From Flavobacteriales bacterium (GTDB taxonomy: Bacteria; Bacteroidota; Bacteroidia; Flavobacteriales_F; PHOS-HE28), in contig JADKAN010000004.1 in assembly GCA_016719225.1 (NCBI GenBank), positions 1 to 64,000 on the forward strand: a stretch of 64,000 bases of DNA. Reading direction: 5' to 3'. Position numbers and translations under genes: made by a program. Below the pieces are notes generated by a model. The model was not told where the DNA came from. It was given only the letters and a program-made list of their open reading frames with translations, and did not search any database. Below, piece after piece: positions 26,352 through 34,263 of this stretch. Positions within the stretch are counted from its first letter, which is position 1. Every line of letters begins with the position of its first letter.

Positions 26352-28130
26352 ATGCGCGCTGAACGCCTTTCCTTCTTGGCGGCTTCGGCGCTGGTCTTCG
26401 GCTACATCCTGCTGCGCGCCTTCACCGTGCCGATCGTGCACGACGAGGCGATGGCGTTCTTCTCTTTCGCGGAGCGTGGCAGTTTCATTCCTTTCCATGC
26501 CAACTGGGACGCTGGCAACCACGTGCTCAGCACCGCCTTGGGCTGGGCCGGCTACCGTGTATTCGGCTTTCATGTGTGGGCCTTGCGCTTGCCGAGCGTG
26601 CTGGGCTTCCTGCTCTATGCGGCCTATGCATGGAAGTGGGGCCTGATGCTGCGCACACCGCTCGTGCGCCGCTGCCTGTGGGCCGCGCTGTTGTTGATGC
26701 CCTTTCTGCTGGATTTCTTCTCGCTCTTCCGCGGCTACGGCCTCGCCATCACCTTCTGGTCCATGGCACTGTATGAGCTGTGTGCCCTGCTGGAACGGCC
26801 CCGCACGAAGCACTTGGTGCTGGCGCTCTTCGCGATGGCCTGCGCCACTTGGTGCTCCTTGAACCTGCTCGCGCTCTGGCTGGCCGTGCTGGCGATCACC
26901 GCCGTGCTGGTGCCCGTGCGCAAGCAGCCCTTCGGCCGCTCAGTGTGGCGCGCATTGATCTGGCTGCTGCTCGGCGTGGTGCCCTTCCTCTTTGCGGCAG
27001 CGTTCGCTCGCGCGTTGGGCGAGCACGGTGCTTTGTACTACGGCAACACATTGGGCGTGATCAAAGGCTCGTTGGCCTCGTTGACGCAGTTGTTGCTGGG
27101 CACGGACGGGCTGTTCGCACCCCTGCTGGTTTTGGCCGTGGCCGTGGGCTGCACCGGCATCGCCGCATGGGAGTTCATCCGTGAACGCACCGTCCCCGGC
27201 GCTTGGGCCATGGCCGTTCTCGCAGCGCTGCTCTGGGCCGATTGCCTGGGCCGCGTGGTGCTCCACCACTGGGATGGCACGCTCTATCCGGAGGACCGCA
27301 CCGCCCTGCACTGGGTGCCGCTCTTCGTGCTGCTCTTCGCTTTCGCCGCGGACCGCTTGTCACGGTTGAATGCCCGATGGCAATGGGCGGCGCTCGTGCT
27401 CTTGGTGCTTCCCGCGCGGGCCATCACCACGTCCAACCTGCGCACTACGATGTACTGGCCGGAGCAGGCCATCCCCTCCTCCATCTTCCAAGCGGCGGAG
27501 CGCGAGCAGCAAGGTGCCGACCGCCTGCTCACCATCGGGGCCTACCACCAGATGCCCGCCTGCTGGGGCTTCGGCCTGCGCGAACGCGGGCTGGCATTGA
27601 ACGCGGTGGACAACACCGCCTTCCCCCACGGTGGCGAGGACCTGCTGCTGATCGACCCGCAGAGCATGGATATCCCGCCTGGCTACCGCATGGTGCAGCT
27701 CGGCGAAAGCGGCCGCGTGGAACTGCTGCGCAAAACCACGGAGCCGTCGCTGGAGCTCGTGTTGGACAGCACCTTCAGCAATGAGGCGAACGACGGGGAG
27801 TACATGGAGCTCTGGCATCCGGCGGTCGAAGCCCTGCGAGGACATGCATTCCTCGTGCAGCTCGACATGGACTTGCACGCGGATCCCGCGCCCTTCTCGG
27901 GAACCTTGATCGTGGAGGTGGATTCCGCTGGCGAAAAGCTCCACTACGAATACATCCTCGGGCAGTTCTTCGGCCGCGCCGCGAACAGCGACAGCATCCA
28001 CACCGTGCGTCGCATCCCCACGGTCTCTCAAGGCGCTGACCGCGCCGTGGTCTATCTCTTTAACCCCGACCGTCAGGGGCTTTCGAGCAAAGGACGGCTA
28101 CGCGTCCATCTGATCCGGGATGGAGCGTGA
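26352..28130 (+). CDS. Polytopic membrane glycosyltransferase-like protein (GT39/GT83-like) with C-terminal beta-sandwich
   Basis: 592 residues from ATG 26352. About ten hydrophobic segments fill residues 1-360. The first loop carries VPIVHDEAMAFF, the acidic DE motif found just after helix 1 in GT-C enzymes, followed by PFHANWDAGNHVLSTALGWA. A soluble C-terminal region (about 380-592) ends in a beta-rich domain, FLVQLDMDLHADPAPFSGTL to KGRLRVHLIRDGA. GT-C enzymes use polyprenyl-phosphate sugars on the outer face of the inner membrane. It is a paralogue of the next gene. It starts 16 bases after scoA and overlaps the next gene by 11 bases, so it is inside one operon. Confidence 0.7.
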   Translation: MRAERLSFLAASALVFGYILLRAFTVPIVHDEAMAFFSFAERGSFIPFHANWDAGNHVLSTALGWAGYRVFGFHVWALRLPSVLGFLLYAAYAWKWGLMLRTPLVRRCLWAALLLMPFLLDFFSLFRGYGLAITFWSMALYELCALLERPRTKHLVLALFAMACATWCSLNLLALWLAVLAITAVLVPVRKQPFGRSVWRALIWLLLGVVPFLFAAAFARALGEHGALYYGNTLGVIKGSLASLTQLLLGTDGLFAPLLVLAVAVGCTGIAAWEFIRERTVPGAWAMAVLAALLWADCLGRVVLHHWDGTLYPEDRTALHWVPLFVLLFAFAADRLSRLNARWQWAALVLLVLPARAITTSNLRTTMYWPEQAIPSSIFQAAEREQQGADRLLTIGAYHQMPACWGFGLRERGLALNAVDNTAFPHGGEDLLLIDPQSMDIPPGYRMVQLGESGRVELLRKTTEPSLELVLDSTFSNEANDGEYMELWHPAVEALRGHAFLVQLDMDLHADPAPFSGTLIVEVDSAGEKLHYEYILGQFFGRAANSDSIHTVRRIPTVSQGADRAVVYLFNPDRQGLSSKGRLRVHLIRDGA

Positions 28131-29925
28131 AGTAGTGCCGATCATCGGTAAGGAACGCGCGGCCTTTGCGCTGTTCGCCTTGCTGGTCATTGCTTATACA
28201 GTGGTGCGGGCATGGACAGTGCCGTTCGTGAACGATGAGGCGCGGGCGTTCTACCTGTATGTCCTTTCCGGGAACTTCCTGCCCTTCGGTGCCACGTGGG
28301 ATGCTGCGAACCATCCACTGCTCTCGGCTTTGTCCCAAGTGAGTTGGCGCATTGGTGGAACAGCGCCGCTTGCGTTGCGCATCTGGAGTGTTCTGGCCTT
28401 CATCGCGTTCACTTGGTACGGCTGGCGCATGGGCGCTTGGCTGAAGGTGCGCTTCGTGCGCTGGTGCTTCTGGGCTGCCTTCCTCGCCTGCCCGCTCCTG
28501 CTGGATCTCTTCGGCCTCTTCCGTGGCTATGGCTTGGCCATGGGCCTGCTCGTTGTTGCGCTCTTCCATGTCGCTAAATTCCTACACGAGGAGCGGCGCA
28601 AGGATCTCTTGCTATCGTTGGCCGCCGTGGCACTTGCCGGATGGGCCATGCTCTCCTTGATCATCGTTTGGGCCGCTGTGGTGGGGGCTTTGGCCTACAC
28701 GGTGCTCCGTGGCCGGAACACGGCTGTGCGGGCCGGGCGCTTGGGTTGGTGCCTGTTGCTGGGCGCGCTGCCCCTGCTGATCGCCGCTGTCTTTCTCTGG
28801 GGGCTCAAGTCCCGGGAGCTCCTGTACTCCGGCACGGACGCAGGCTATTTGGACGGCACCGTTCGCTCGCTCTCCATTTTCGTGCTCGGTACGGCCCAGC
28901 GGGCTTGGCGTCTGGCGATCTGCTTGGCGTTGGCTGCGGCCGCGGTCCTTGCGTTTTGGCCTTCATCGGCGCAGCGTTCCATGCGTGAGGAACTGGCGCG
29001 CTTGGCCGCTTTCCTGCTGCTCGCCGACGTGCTGGGTCGCGAGTTCCTCTTCTTCACCAGCCATGCGTTGTTCCCGATCGACCGTGGCGCGTTGCACCTG
29101 CTGCCCTTGTCCATCCTGCTGGTGGCGTGCACCGTGGACCGCTTGGCCGAGAAGCTTCCGTTGCTCGCATATGCCGCGCTGCCCTTGCTGTTCCTGCCGT
29201 TCCGCTCCGTGGCCACGGCCAACCTCGACAGCACATTGATCTGGGGCGGAGATGCCATTCCAGACCGCTTCCATGCCTTGGTGGAACAGCGACAACGGGT
29301 CAGCGACCGCCCCTTGATCGTGGCGGGCAGCCCCTTCCTCCGGGAGGCGTGGAACTTCGGCGCGTTGATGCGGCATTCGCCCTCCATCACGCTGGACTAC
29401 CTGGATCTCCCACAACCCGTCTGCGATCTGCTCCTGATCGACACGGTGCATTTCGACGCGCCGCCGGGGTTCCGTACGATCGCCACCACGAGCACCGGGG
29501 AGAACAGGCTAATGGAACGGATCGTGCCGCTGCGCATGCACGAAGTGTTGGATACTTCAGTGACCCGGCCGCTCTCATCGGATGAATTCGTAACACTCTG
29601 GCAGCCTACCGCGGCCGCTTGGCGCGGACGCGCCGCTTGGGTGGAGGTGTACGCCGAGCTCACCACGGAAGAGCGCTGCACCGGCATGGAGCTGGTCCTC
29701 GACATCCGCGACACGGTCAATGCACAGCTCGCTTACCGGAACGTGCGCATCGATCAACATCGACTTGCGAAGGACGGGGCCGTGCACGTATCCGTCCGCG
29801 TGCCGCGTACACCGGCAAGCATGGGCCGTTTAACGGTCTTCCTCTATGACCCGGACAAGGTGCCGTTCCGCTTGGACCGCGCCAGGGTGAAGGTCCGGGA
29901 GATCCTGCCGGACGAAGGCCAGTAG
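28120..29925 (+). CDS. Polytopic membrane glycosyltransferase-like protein, paralogue of the preceding gene
   Basis: 601 residues from ATG 28120, overlapping the upstream gene by 11 bases. It has the same layout: VPFVNDEARAFYLYVLSGNF (first-loop DE motif), PFGATWDAANHPLLSALSQV, then about ten membrane helices. The C-terminal soluble region ends in a beta-sandwich, AWVEVYAELTTEERCTGMEL to KVPFRLDRARVKVREI. The shared motifs and order show an old tandem duplication. A role in transferring a lipid-linked sugar in surface glycan synthesis is inferred from the fold. Its location inside scoA-scoB is odd. Confidence 0.7.
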   Translation: MEREVVPIIGKERAAFALFALLVIAYTVVRAWTVPFVNDEARAFYLYVLSGNFLPFGATWDAANHPLLSALSQVSWRIGGTAPLALRIWSVLAFIAFTWYGWRMGAWLKVRFVRWCFWAAFLACPLLLDLFGLFRGYGLAMGLLVVALFHVAKFLHEERRKDLLLSLAAVALAGWAMLSLIIVWAAVVGALAYTVLRGRNTAVRAGRLGWCLLLGALPLLIAAVFLWGLKSRELLYSGTDAGYLDGTVRSLSIFVLGTAQRAWRLAICLALAAAAVLAFWPSSAQRSMREELARLAAFLLLADVLGREFLFFTSHALFPIDRGALHLLPLSILLVACTVDRLAEKLPLLAYAALPLLFLPFRSVATANLDSTLIWGGDAIPDRFHALVEQRQRVSDRPLIVAGSPFLREAWNFGALMRHSPSITLDYLDLPQPVCDLLLIDTVHFDAPPGFRTIATTSTGENRLMERIVPLRMHEVLDTSVTRPLSSDEFVTLWQPTAAAWRGRAAWVEVYAELTTEERCTGMELVLDIRDTVNAQLAYRNVRIDQHRLAKDGAVHVSVRVPRTPASMGRLTVFLYDPDKVPFRLDRARVKVREILPDEGQ

Positions 29926-29976
29926 GGAAAACCCGTAGGCAATCCCCATCTTAGCGGGCGATAAACGCATTGACAA

Positions 29977-30633
29977 ATGGCCTTGGACAAGAACCAGATC
30001 GCGAAGCGCATCGCCCGGGAACTACAGGACGGGTACTACGTGAACCTCGGCATCGGCATCCCCACGCTGGTGGCCAACCACATTCCGCCCGGCATCAACG
30101 TGACGCTACAGAGCGAGAACGGCATCCTCGGCATGGGCCAATTCCCGTACGACGGCGAAGAGGATGCCGACCTGATCAACGCCGGAAAACAGACCGTGAC
30201 CTTACTGCCCGGCTCGGCCATCTTCGATAGCTCCCTGAGCTTCGCGATGATCCGTGCGCAGAAAGTGAACCTCACCGTGCTCGGCGCTATGGAAGTGTCG
30301 GACACCGGCGACATCGCCAGCTGGAAGATCCCTGGCAAAATGGTGAAGGGCATGGGCGGCGCGATGGATCTGGTGGCCAGCGCGCAGAACATCATCGTCT
30401 GCATGATGCACACCAACAAGGCCGGTGAAAGCAAGCTACTGAAGAAGTGTTCCCTGCCGCTCACCGGCCTGGGCTGCGTAAAGCGCATCATCACCGACCT
30501 CGGCATGTTCGAGGTGACGAAGGATGGCTTCAAGCTGACCGAACGCGCGCCCGGGGTGAGCGTGGAAGAGATCAAGGCGAAGACGGAAGGACGGTTGGTG
30601 GTGGAGGGGGAAGTGCCTGAAATGACGGTTTGA
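29977..30633 (+). CDS. scoB: CoA transferase subunit B (succinyl-CoA:3-ketoacid CoA-transferase type)
   Basis: 218 residues from ATG 29977. Family I CoA-transferase beta subunit: YYVNLGIGIPTLVANHIPPG, then SENGILGMG with Glu47, the residue that forms the CoA thioester in this family. Also LPGSAIFDSSLSFAMIRAQK, GAMEVSDTGDIASWKIPGKM and KGMGGAMDLVASAQNIIV. It pairs with scoA at 25637, from which it is separated by about 3.6 kb of glycosyltransferase genes. Four bases separate it from the next membrane-protein gene. Confidence 0.93.
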   Translation: MALDKNQIAKRIARELQDGYYVNLGIGIPTLVANHIPPGINVTLQSENGILGMGQFPYDGEEDADLINAGKQTVTLLPGSAIFDSSLSFAMIRAQKVNLTVLGAMEVSDTGDIASWKIPGKMVKGMGGAMDLVASAQNIIVCMMHTNKAGESKLLKKCSLPLTGLGCVKRIITDLGMFEVTKDGFKLTERAPGVSVEEIKAKTEGRLVVEGEVPEMTV

Positions 30634-30637
30634 AGCC

Positions 30638-32062
30638 ATGCCGATGACCGGGCTGAAACAGTGGCTGCGCTCCTTGGGCTACTACCTGTTCACCGGCATG
30701 TTGGTGAGCGGCTTGGCATTCGTCAACCAGTATCCATTGGTGTACTCGGATACCGGGGCGTATCTCGAGAATTCTTTCTCGCTCACTCCGTTCGACGACC
30801 GGCCGATCGGTTATGGTTTGCTCATCCGCGCGTTCTCTTGGCAGTCCACGCTCTGGCCCGTTGTGCTCTTCCAAGGCGTGGTGGCCAGTTGGCTGATCAT
30901 GCTCGTGGTGCGCGAGGTCATTCCGGAAAAGAAGCGCCACATCACCATTCACCTCTCGCTCTTGGCTTTCCTCCTGGTCTGCTCCAGCCTGCCGTGGTAT
31001 GCGGCGCAACTGATGGCGGACCATTTCACGCCGCTCGTCCTGTTGATCGCCTTCCTCCTATTCCGCGCAAAGTTCCTGGGTCCGGTGCGCGAAGGGGTAC
31101 TGTGGTTGCTGCTGTTCTTCTTCATGGCCACGCACAATTCGCATTTCCCCATGGAGTTGCTGCTGTCCATGCTGCTGCTGGCGCGCCAATGGCGCGTGCA
31201 CGGTCTGCGCGGCAATCCTGCCTTTTGGCGGCGGTGGAGCGCCTTTAACGCGGTGGCGCTTTGCGCGGCGATCATGGTGGCCTCATTCAACTACGCCGCG
31301 CATGGGCGCTGGCAGCTTTCCCGCGCCAGCAACGTCTTCCTGGCCGGCCGGCTGTGCGAGCCCGGCATCATGTCCGACTATCTGAAGACCGCCGATCCCA
31401 TAAGCGATAACCTGTTCTGGAAATACAAGGACCATTTGCCCACTGATGCCGGGGACCTGCTCTGGTCCGCTGACCAGTTCATTCAACAGGAGGGACTGAC
31501 CATCGCGCAGGCGGATTCGATCCTGGCCCCGGTGGTGGCCGAAATCCTGAGCAAGCCGACCTATGTGGCCCGCTTCGCCCGCTCCTCTTTCACGTCCACC
31601 TTCATCCAGCTCTTTCAGTGGGAGGCGGGATCGGGCCTCGGGAAGTATGGCGTGGACTCTGCTCCACGACGGAGCATCGCCCGGAAAATGCCGGATGAGA
31701 TCTACCGCTACGATCATTCCCGGCAGCAGTGGAACGGCTACTACGACGAGGAGCGTGCGAACCGCTTTGGTGGTGTGGCATTGGCGCTTTCGGTGCTGGT
31801 GTTGGCATTGCTCTGGTTCCGCCCGCGTCGTAAAGATCTGTCCTTGCTGTACAGCCTCAGCCTTTGGGTAGCGGCATGGGTGGTGCTGAACGCCTTCATC
31901 ACCTCCACTTTCGCGGTGGTGGATCCTCGGCTGCAGTCGCGGGTCATGTGGCTTTTACCCCTGTGCGCGTTCTTGGTGCTCGTGAAGTACCGCGGGATCA
32001 ATGCATTTTTGCGGCCCGGAACGGACCCCGACACGGCTTCCATGGATCCCACCCGACCTTGA
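30638..32062 (+). CDS. Polytopic membrane protein of a surface-glycan operon
   Basis: 474 residues from ATG 30638 (alternative ATG 30644). About ten hydrophobic segments. The first loop contains NQYPLVYSDTGAYLENSFSL, an acidic YSDTG where GT-C enzymes carry their first-loop aspartate. Between helices there is a soluble stretch (about 225-370), and the C-terminus has WVVLNAFITSTFAVVDPRLQ, SRVMWLLPLCAFLVLVKYR. The family is not one I can name; a GT-C-like role is plausible. It is located 4 bases after scoB and 6 bases before a GT2 gene. Confidence 0.55.
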   Translation: MPMTGLKQWLRSLGYYLFTGMLVSGLAFVNQYPLVYSDTGAYLENSFSLTPFDDRPIGYGLLIRAFSWQSTLWPVVLFQGVVASWLIMLVVREVIPEKKRHITIHLSLLAFLLVCSSLPWYAAQLMADHFTPLVLLIAFLLFRAKFLGPVREGVLWLLLFFFMATHNSHFPMELLLSMLLLARQWRVHGLRGNPAFWRRWSAFNAVALCAAIMVASFNYAAHGRWQLSRASNVFLAGRLCEPGIMSDYLKTADPISDNLFWKYKDHLPTDAGDLLWSADQFIQQEGLTIAQADSILAPVVAEILSKPTYVARFARSSFTSTFIQLFQWEAGSGLGKYGVDSAPRRSIARKMPDEIYRYDHSRQQWNGYYDEERANRFGGVALALSVLVLALLWFRPRRKDLSLLYSLSLWVAAWVVLNAFITSTFAVVDPRLQSRVMWLLPLCAFLVLVKYRGINAFLRPGTDPDTASMDPTRP

Positions 32063-32068
32063 CCGCCG

Positions 32069-32776
32069 ATGCGCACCCTCTCCATCATCATCCCCGCCTA
32101 CAACGAGGAACGTACCATCCACTTGATCCTGGACAAGGTGCGCAACGTGGAACTGATGAACGGGATCGCGAAGGACGTGGTGATCGTGAACGATGGCAGT
32201 ACCGATGGCACCGTCGCCGCCGTGGAACGCTACATCGCCGCCAACCCCAGCATGGGCATCCGGTTCATTCAGCAGCCGAAGAACATGGGCAAGGGCGCCG
32301 CGATCCACCGCGGCATCAAAGAAGCCACAGGCGAATACCTGCTGGTGCAGGATGCCGACCTGGAGTATGACCCGCGCGAATACAACGAGCTCTTGCGGCC
32401 CGTGGTGGAGGGCTTTGCGGACGTGGTGTATGGTTCCCGCTTCATCGGCCACCATCCGCACCGCATCCTTTTCTTTTGGCACAGCATCGGCAACAAGATG
32501 CTCACCACGCTCTCCAATGCGTTCAATAATTTGAACCTCACCGACATGGAGACCTGTTACAAGCTGATGCGCAGCGACATCGCCAAAGGCTTGGTTTTGC
32601 AGGAAAAGCGCTTCGGCTTCGAACCGGAAGTGACGGCCAAGCTGGCCCGCGTGAAGGGCGTGCGCATCTACGAAGTGGGCATCAGCTACTACGGCCGCAC
32701 CTACCAGGAAGGCAAGAAGATCGGCTGGCAGGACGGCTTCCGTGCCATTTGGTGCATTGTGAAATACGGCCTTTGA
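32069..32776 (+). CDS. Glycosyltransferase family 2 (polyprenyl-phosphate sugar synthase type)
   Basis: 235 residues from ATG 32069. GT2 core: LSIIIPAYNEERTIHLILDK, VVIVNDGSTDGT, NMGKGAAIHRGIKEATGEYL, LVQDADLEYDP (the DxD metal/nucleotide site) and VVYGSRFIGH. The C-terminal EKRFGFEPEVTAKLARVKGV and GRTYQEGKKIGWQDGF are typical of DPM1-like enzymes that make polyprenyl-phosphate mannose or glucose. Such a product is the donor for GT-C membrane enzymes, which surround this gene. The stop overlaps the next ATG (ATGA). Confidence 0.9.
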   Translation: MRTLSIIIPAYNEERTIHLILDKVRNVELMNGIAKDVVIVNDGSTDGTVAAVERYIAANPSMGIRFIQQPKNMGKGAAIHRGIKEATGEYLLVQDADLEYDPREYNELLRPVVEGFADVVYGSRFIGHHPHRILFFWHSIGNKMLTTLSNAFNNLNLTDMETCYKLMRSDIAKGLVLQEKRFGFEPEVTAKLARVKGVRIYEVGISYYGRTYQEGKKIGWQDGFRAIWCIVKYGL

Positions 32777-34263
32777 TGCGGCGTGCCGCGATCGGCTTCT
32801 GCTTGCTCGTGCTGCTCGGCGCTGGTTGTAGGAATGCACCGCCCGCCAACTTCGTCGTCCTTGAGAATGGCGCGTTCACTTTGGAGGACAAGCCCTTCTT
32901 CCCGTTGGGTGTGAACTACATCGTGCAACTGCAATGGAACGACACCGCCTGCTGGGCCGCACCCTGCCGGAACTACGAAGTTCCGGGCACCTTCCGCTAC
33001 CTGTCGCGCGATCCCTCGCTGTTGCAGATTAAGGCGGAGTTCGCGTTGATGCGCAGCATGGGTTTCAACTCCGTGCGCATCACCAGTTTGGCCTCGGACC
33101 TGCAACCGCTTGAAGGGAACACCGGCCTCGCGCTGCATTCGCAATACGGCACGGGCAAGGACACGCTCTTTCCGCTGACCAGCGCCACGATGCCGCGCTA
33201 CTTGGATGCCGTTGATGATGTAGTTGATCTGGCGCAGGAGGCCGGGCTGAAGCTGGTGTTACTGGTGCGGCTGGTGCCGGGGGAAGCGCCTTACGAAAAG
33301 CAGTTCACCCAGTTGGCTGACCGTTTCCGCGACCGGCCGACGGTGATGGCGTACGACCTCTTCAACGAGCCACTGTACTTCGATGTGCACGACCGGCCCA
33401 AGGCCGATGTGTACCAAGTGGTGCGTGGTTGGCAACAGTTGGTGAAAGCCCATGCACCGCACCAGCTCAGCACCATCGGGCTGGTCGGCGTACCGGAAGT
33501 GTTCGCGTGGGACCCGAACATCCTCGACGTGGACTTCATCTCCTTCCACCCCTACGAATATCAGCCCGAGCAAGTGCTCAACGAGCTACGCTGGTATGGG
33601 GAAAACGTGGACAAGCCGTGGATCATCGGGGAGACTTCCTTGCCTGCCGACAACGACTCGGTGCCCTATACCGACCAGCTGGAATTCGCACGTACGACGC
33701 TGGCACAAGCACGGGCCTGTGGTGCCGCGGGTTATACGTGGTGGCAGTTCCAGGACGTCGGCTGGGGCCGCTTCCACTCGGACTACATGGGCGTGCTGAG
33801 CCGTAGCGGGACAACCCACGTAGCGGATGGTCTACCGGATGTGCATGGCACCATGAAGCCCGTGGCTGAGGCGTTCCGCGCGTTCAAGCCCGAGGCTGCG
33901 CCAGGGTCCTGTATGGAACTGCCGAACTACTACAACTTCTCTTCACTGCACACAGCGCGCCTCATCGGTAAATTGATGGACAGCGCAGGCATGCCGATCG
34001 AAGGCGGCGTGGTCACCGGCTGGGATGCCGACTGGAACACCTCGTACTACACCATCTCGAAAAGCGACGGCTCCTTCGCGCTGTACAGCGATTTCCCGTT
34101 CCACCATTGGATGGCCTCAGCGACACGCCGTGAAATGGTGCGCGGCGATGTGCGGCCGAGCACCTACATCACGGACAGCAGCGGCACGCCCACGTTCTAC
34201 CTCGGCGAACTACGGCTGGAACATTTGCCCTTCGCGTATCCGGAACACGGACCCCATCAGTGA
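32776..34263 (+). CDS. Lipoprotein with GH5-like TIM-barrel and C-terminal carboxypeptidase-regulatory-like domain
   Basis: 495 residues from ATG 32776, overlapping the GT2 stop. It begins with a lipoprotein signal (MRRAAIGFCLLVLLGAGC, lipobox LGAGC), so it is exported and lipid-anchored. The barrel (about 30-380) carries the glycosidase signatures TVMAYDLFNEPLYFD with Glu198 (acid/base) and WIIGETSLPADN with Glu286 (nucleophile). The region from about 390 (ARLIGKLMDSAGMPIEGGVV) looks like a carboxypeptidase-regulatory-like beta domain. It may trim or act on the glycan made by the neighbouring genes. It ends 7 bases inside the convergent gene. Confidence 0.8.
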   Translation: MRRAAIGFCLLVLLGAGCRNAPPANFVVLENGAFTLEDKPFFPLGVNYIVQLQWNDTACWAAPCRNYEVPGTFRYLSRDPSLLQIKAEFALMRSMGFNSVRITSLASDLQPLEGNTGLALHSQYGTGKDTLFPLTSATMPRYLDAVDDVVDLAQEAGLKLVLLVRLVPGEAPYEKQFTQLADRFRDRPTVMAYDLFNEPLYFDVHDRPKADVYQVVRGWQQLVKAHAPHQLSTIGLVGVPEVFAWDPNILDVDFISFHPYEYQPEQVLNELRWYGENVDKPWIIGETSLPADNDSVPYTDQLEFARTTLAQARACGAAGYTWWQFQDVGWGRFHSDYMGVLSRSGTTHVADGLPDVHGTMKPVAEAFRAFKPEAAPGSCMELPNYYNFSSLHTARLIGKLMDSAGMPIEGGVVTGWDADWNTSYYTISKSDGSFALYSDFPFHHWMASATRREMVRGDVRPSTYITDSSGTPTFYLGELRLEHLPFAYPEHGPHQ

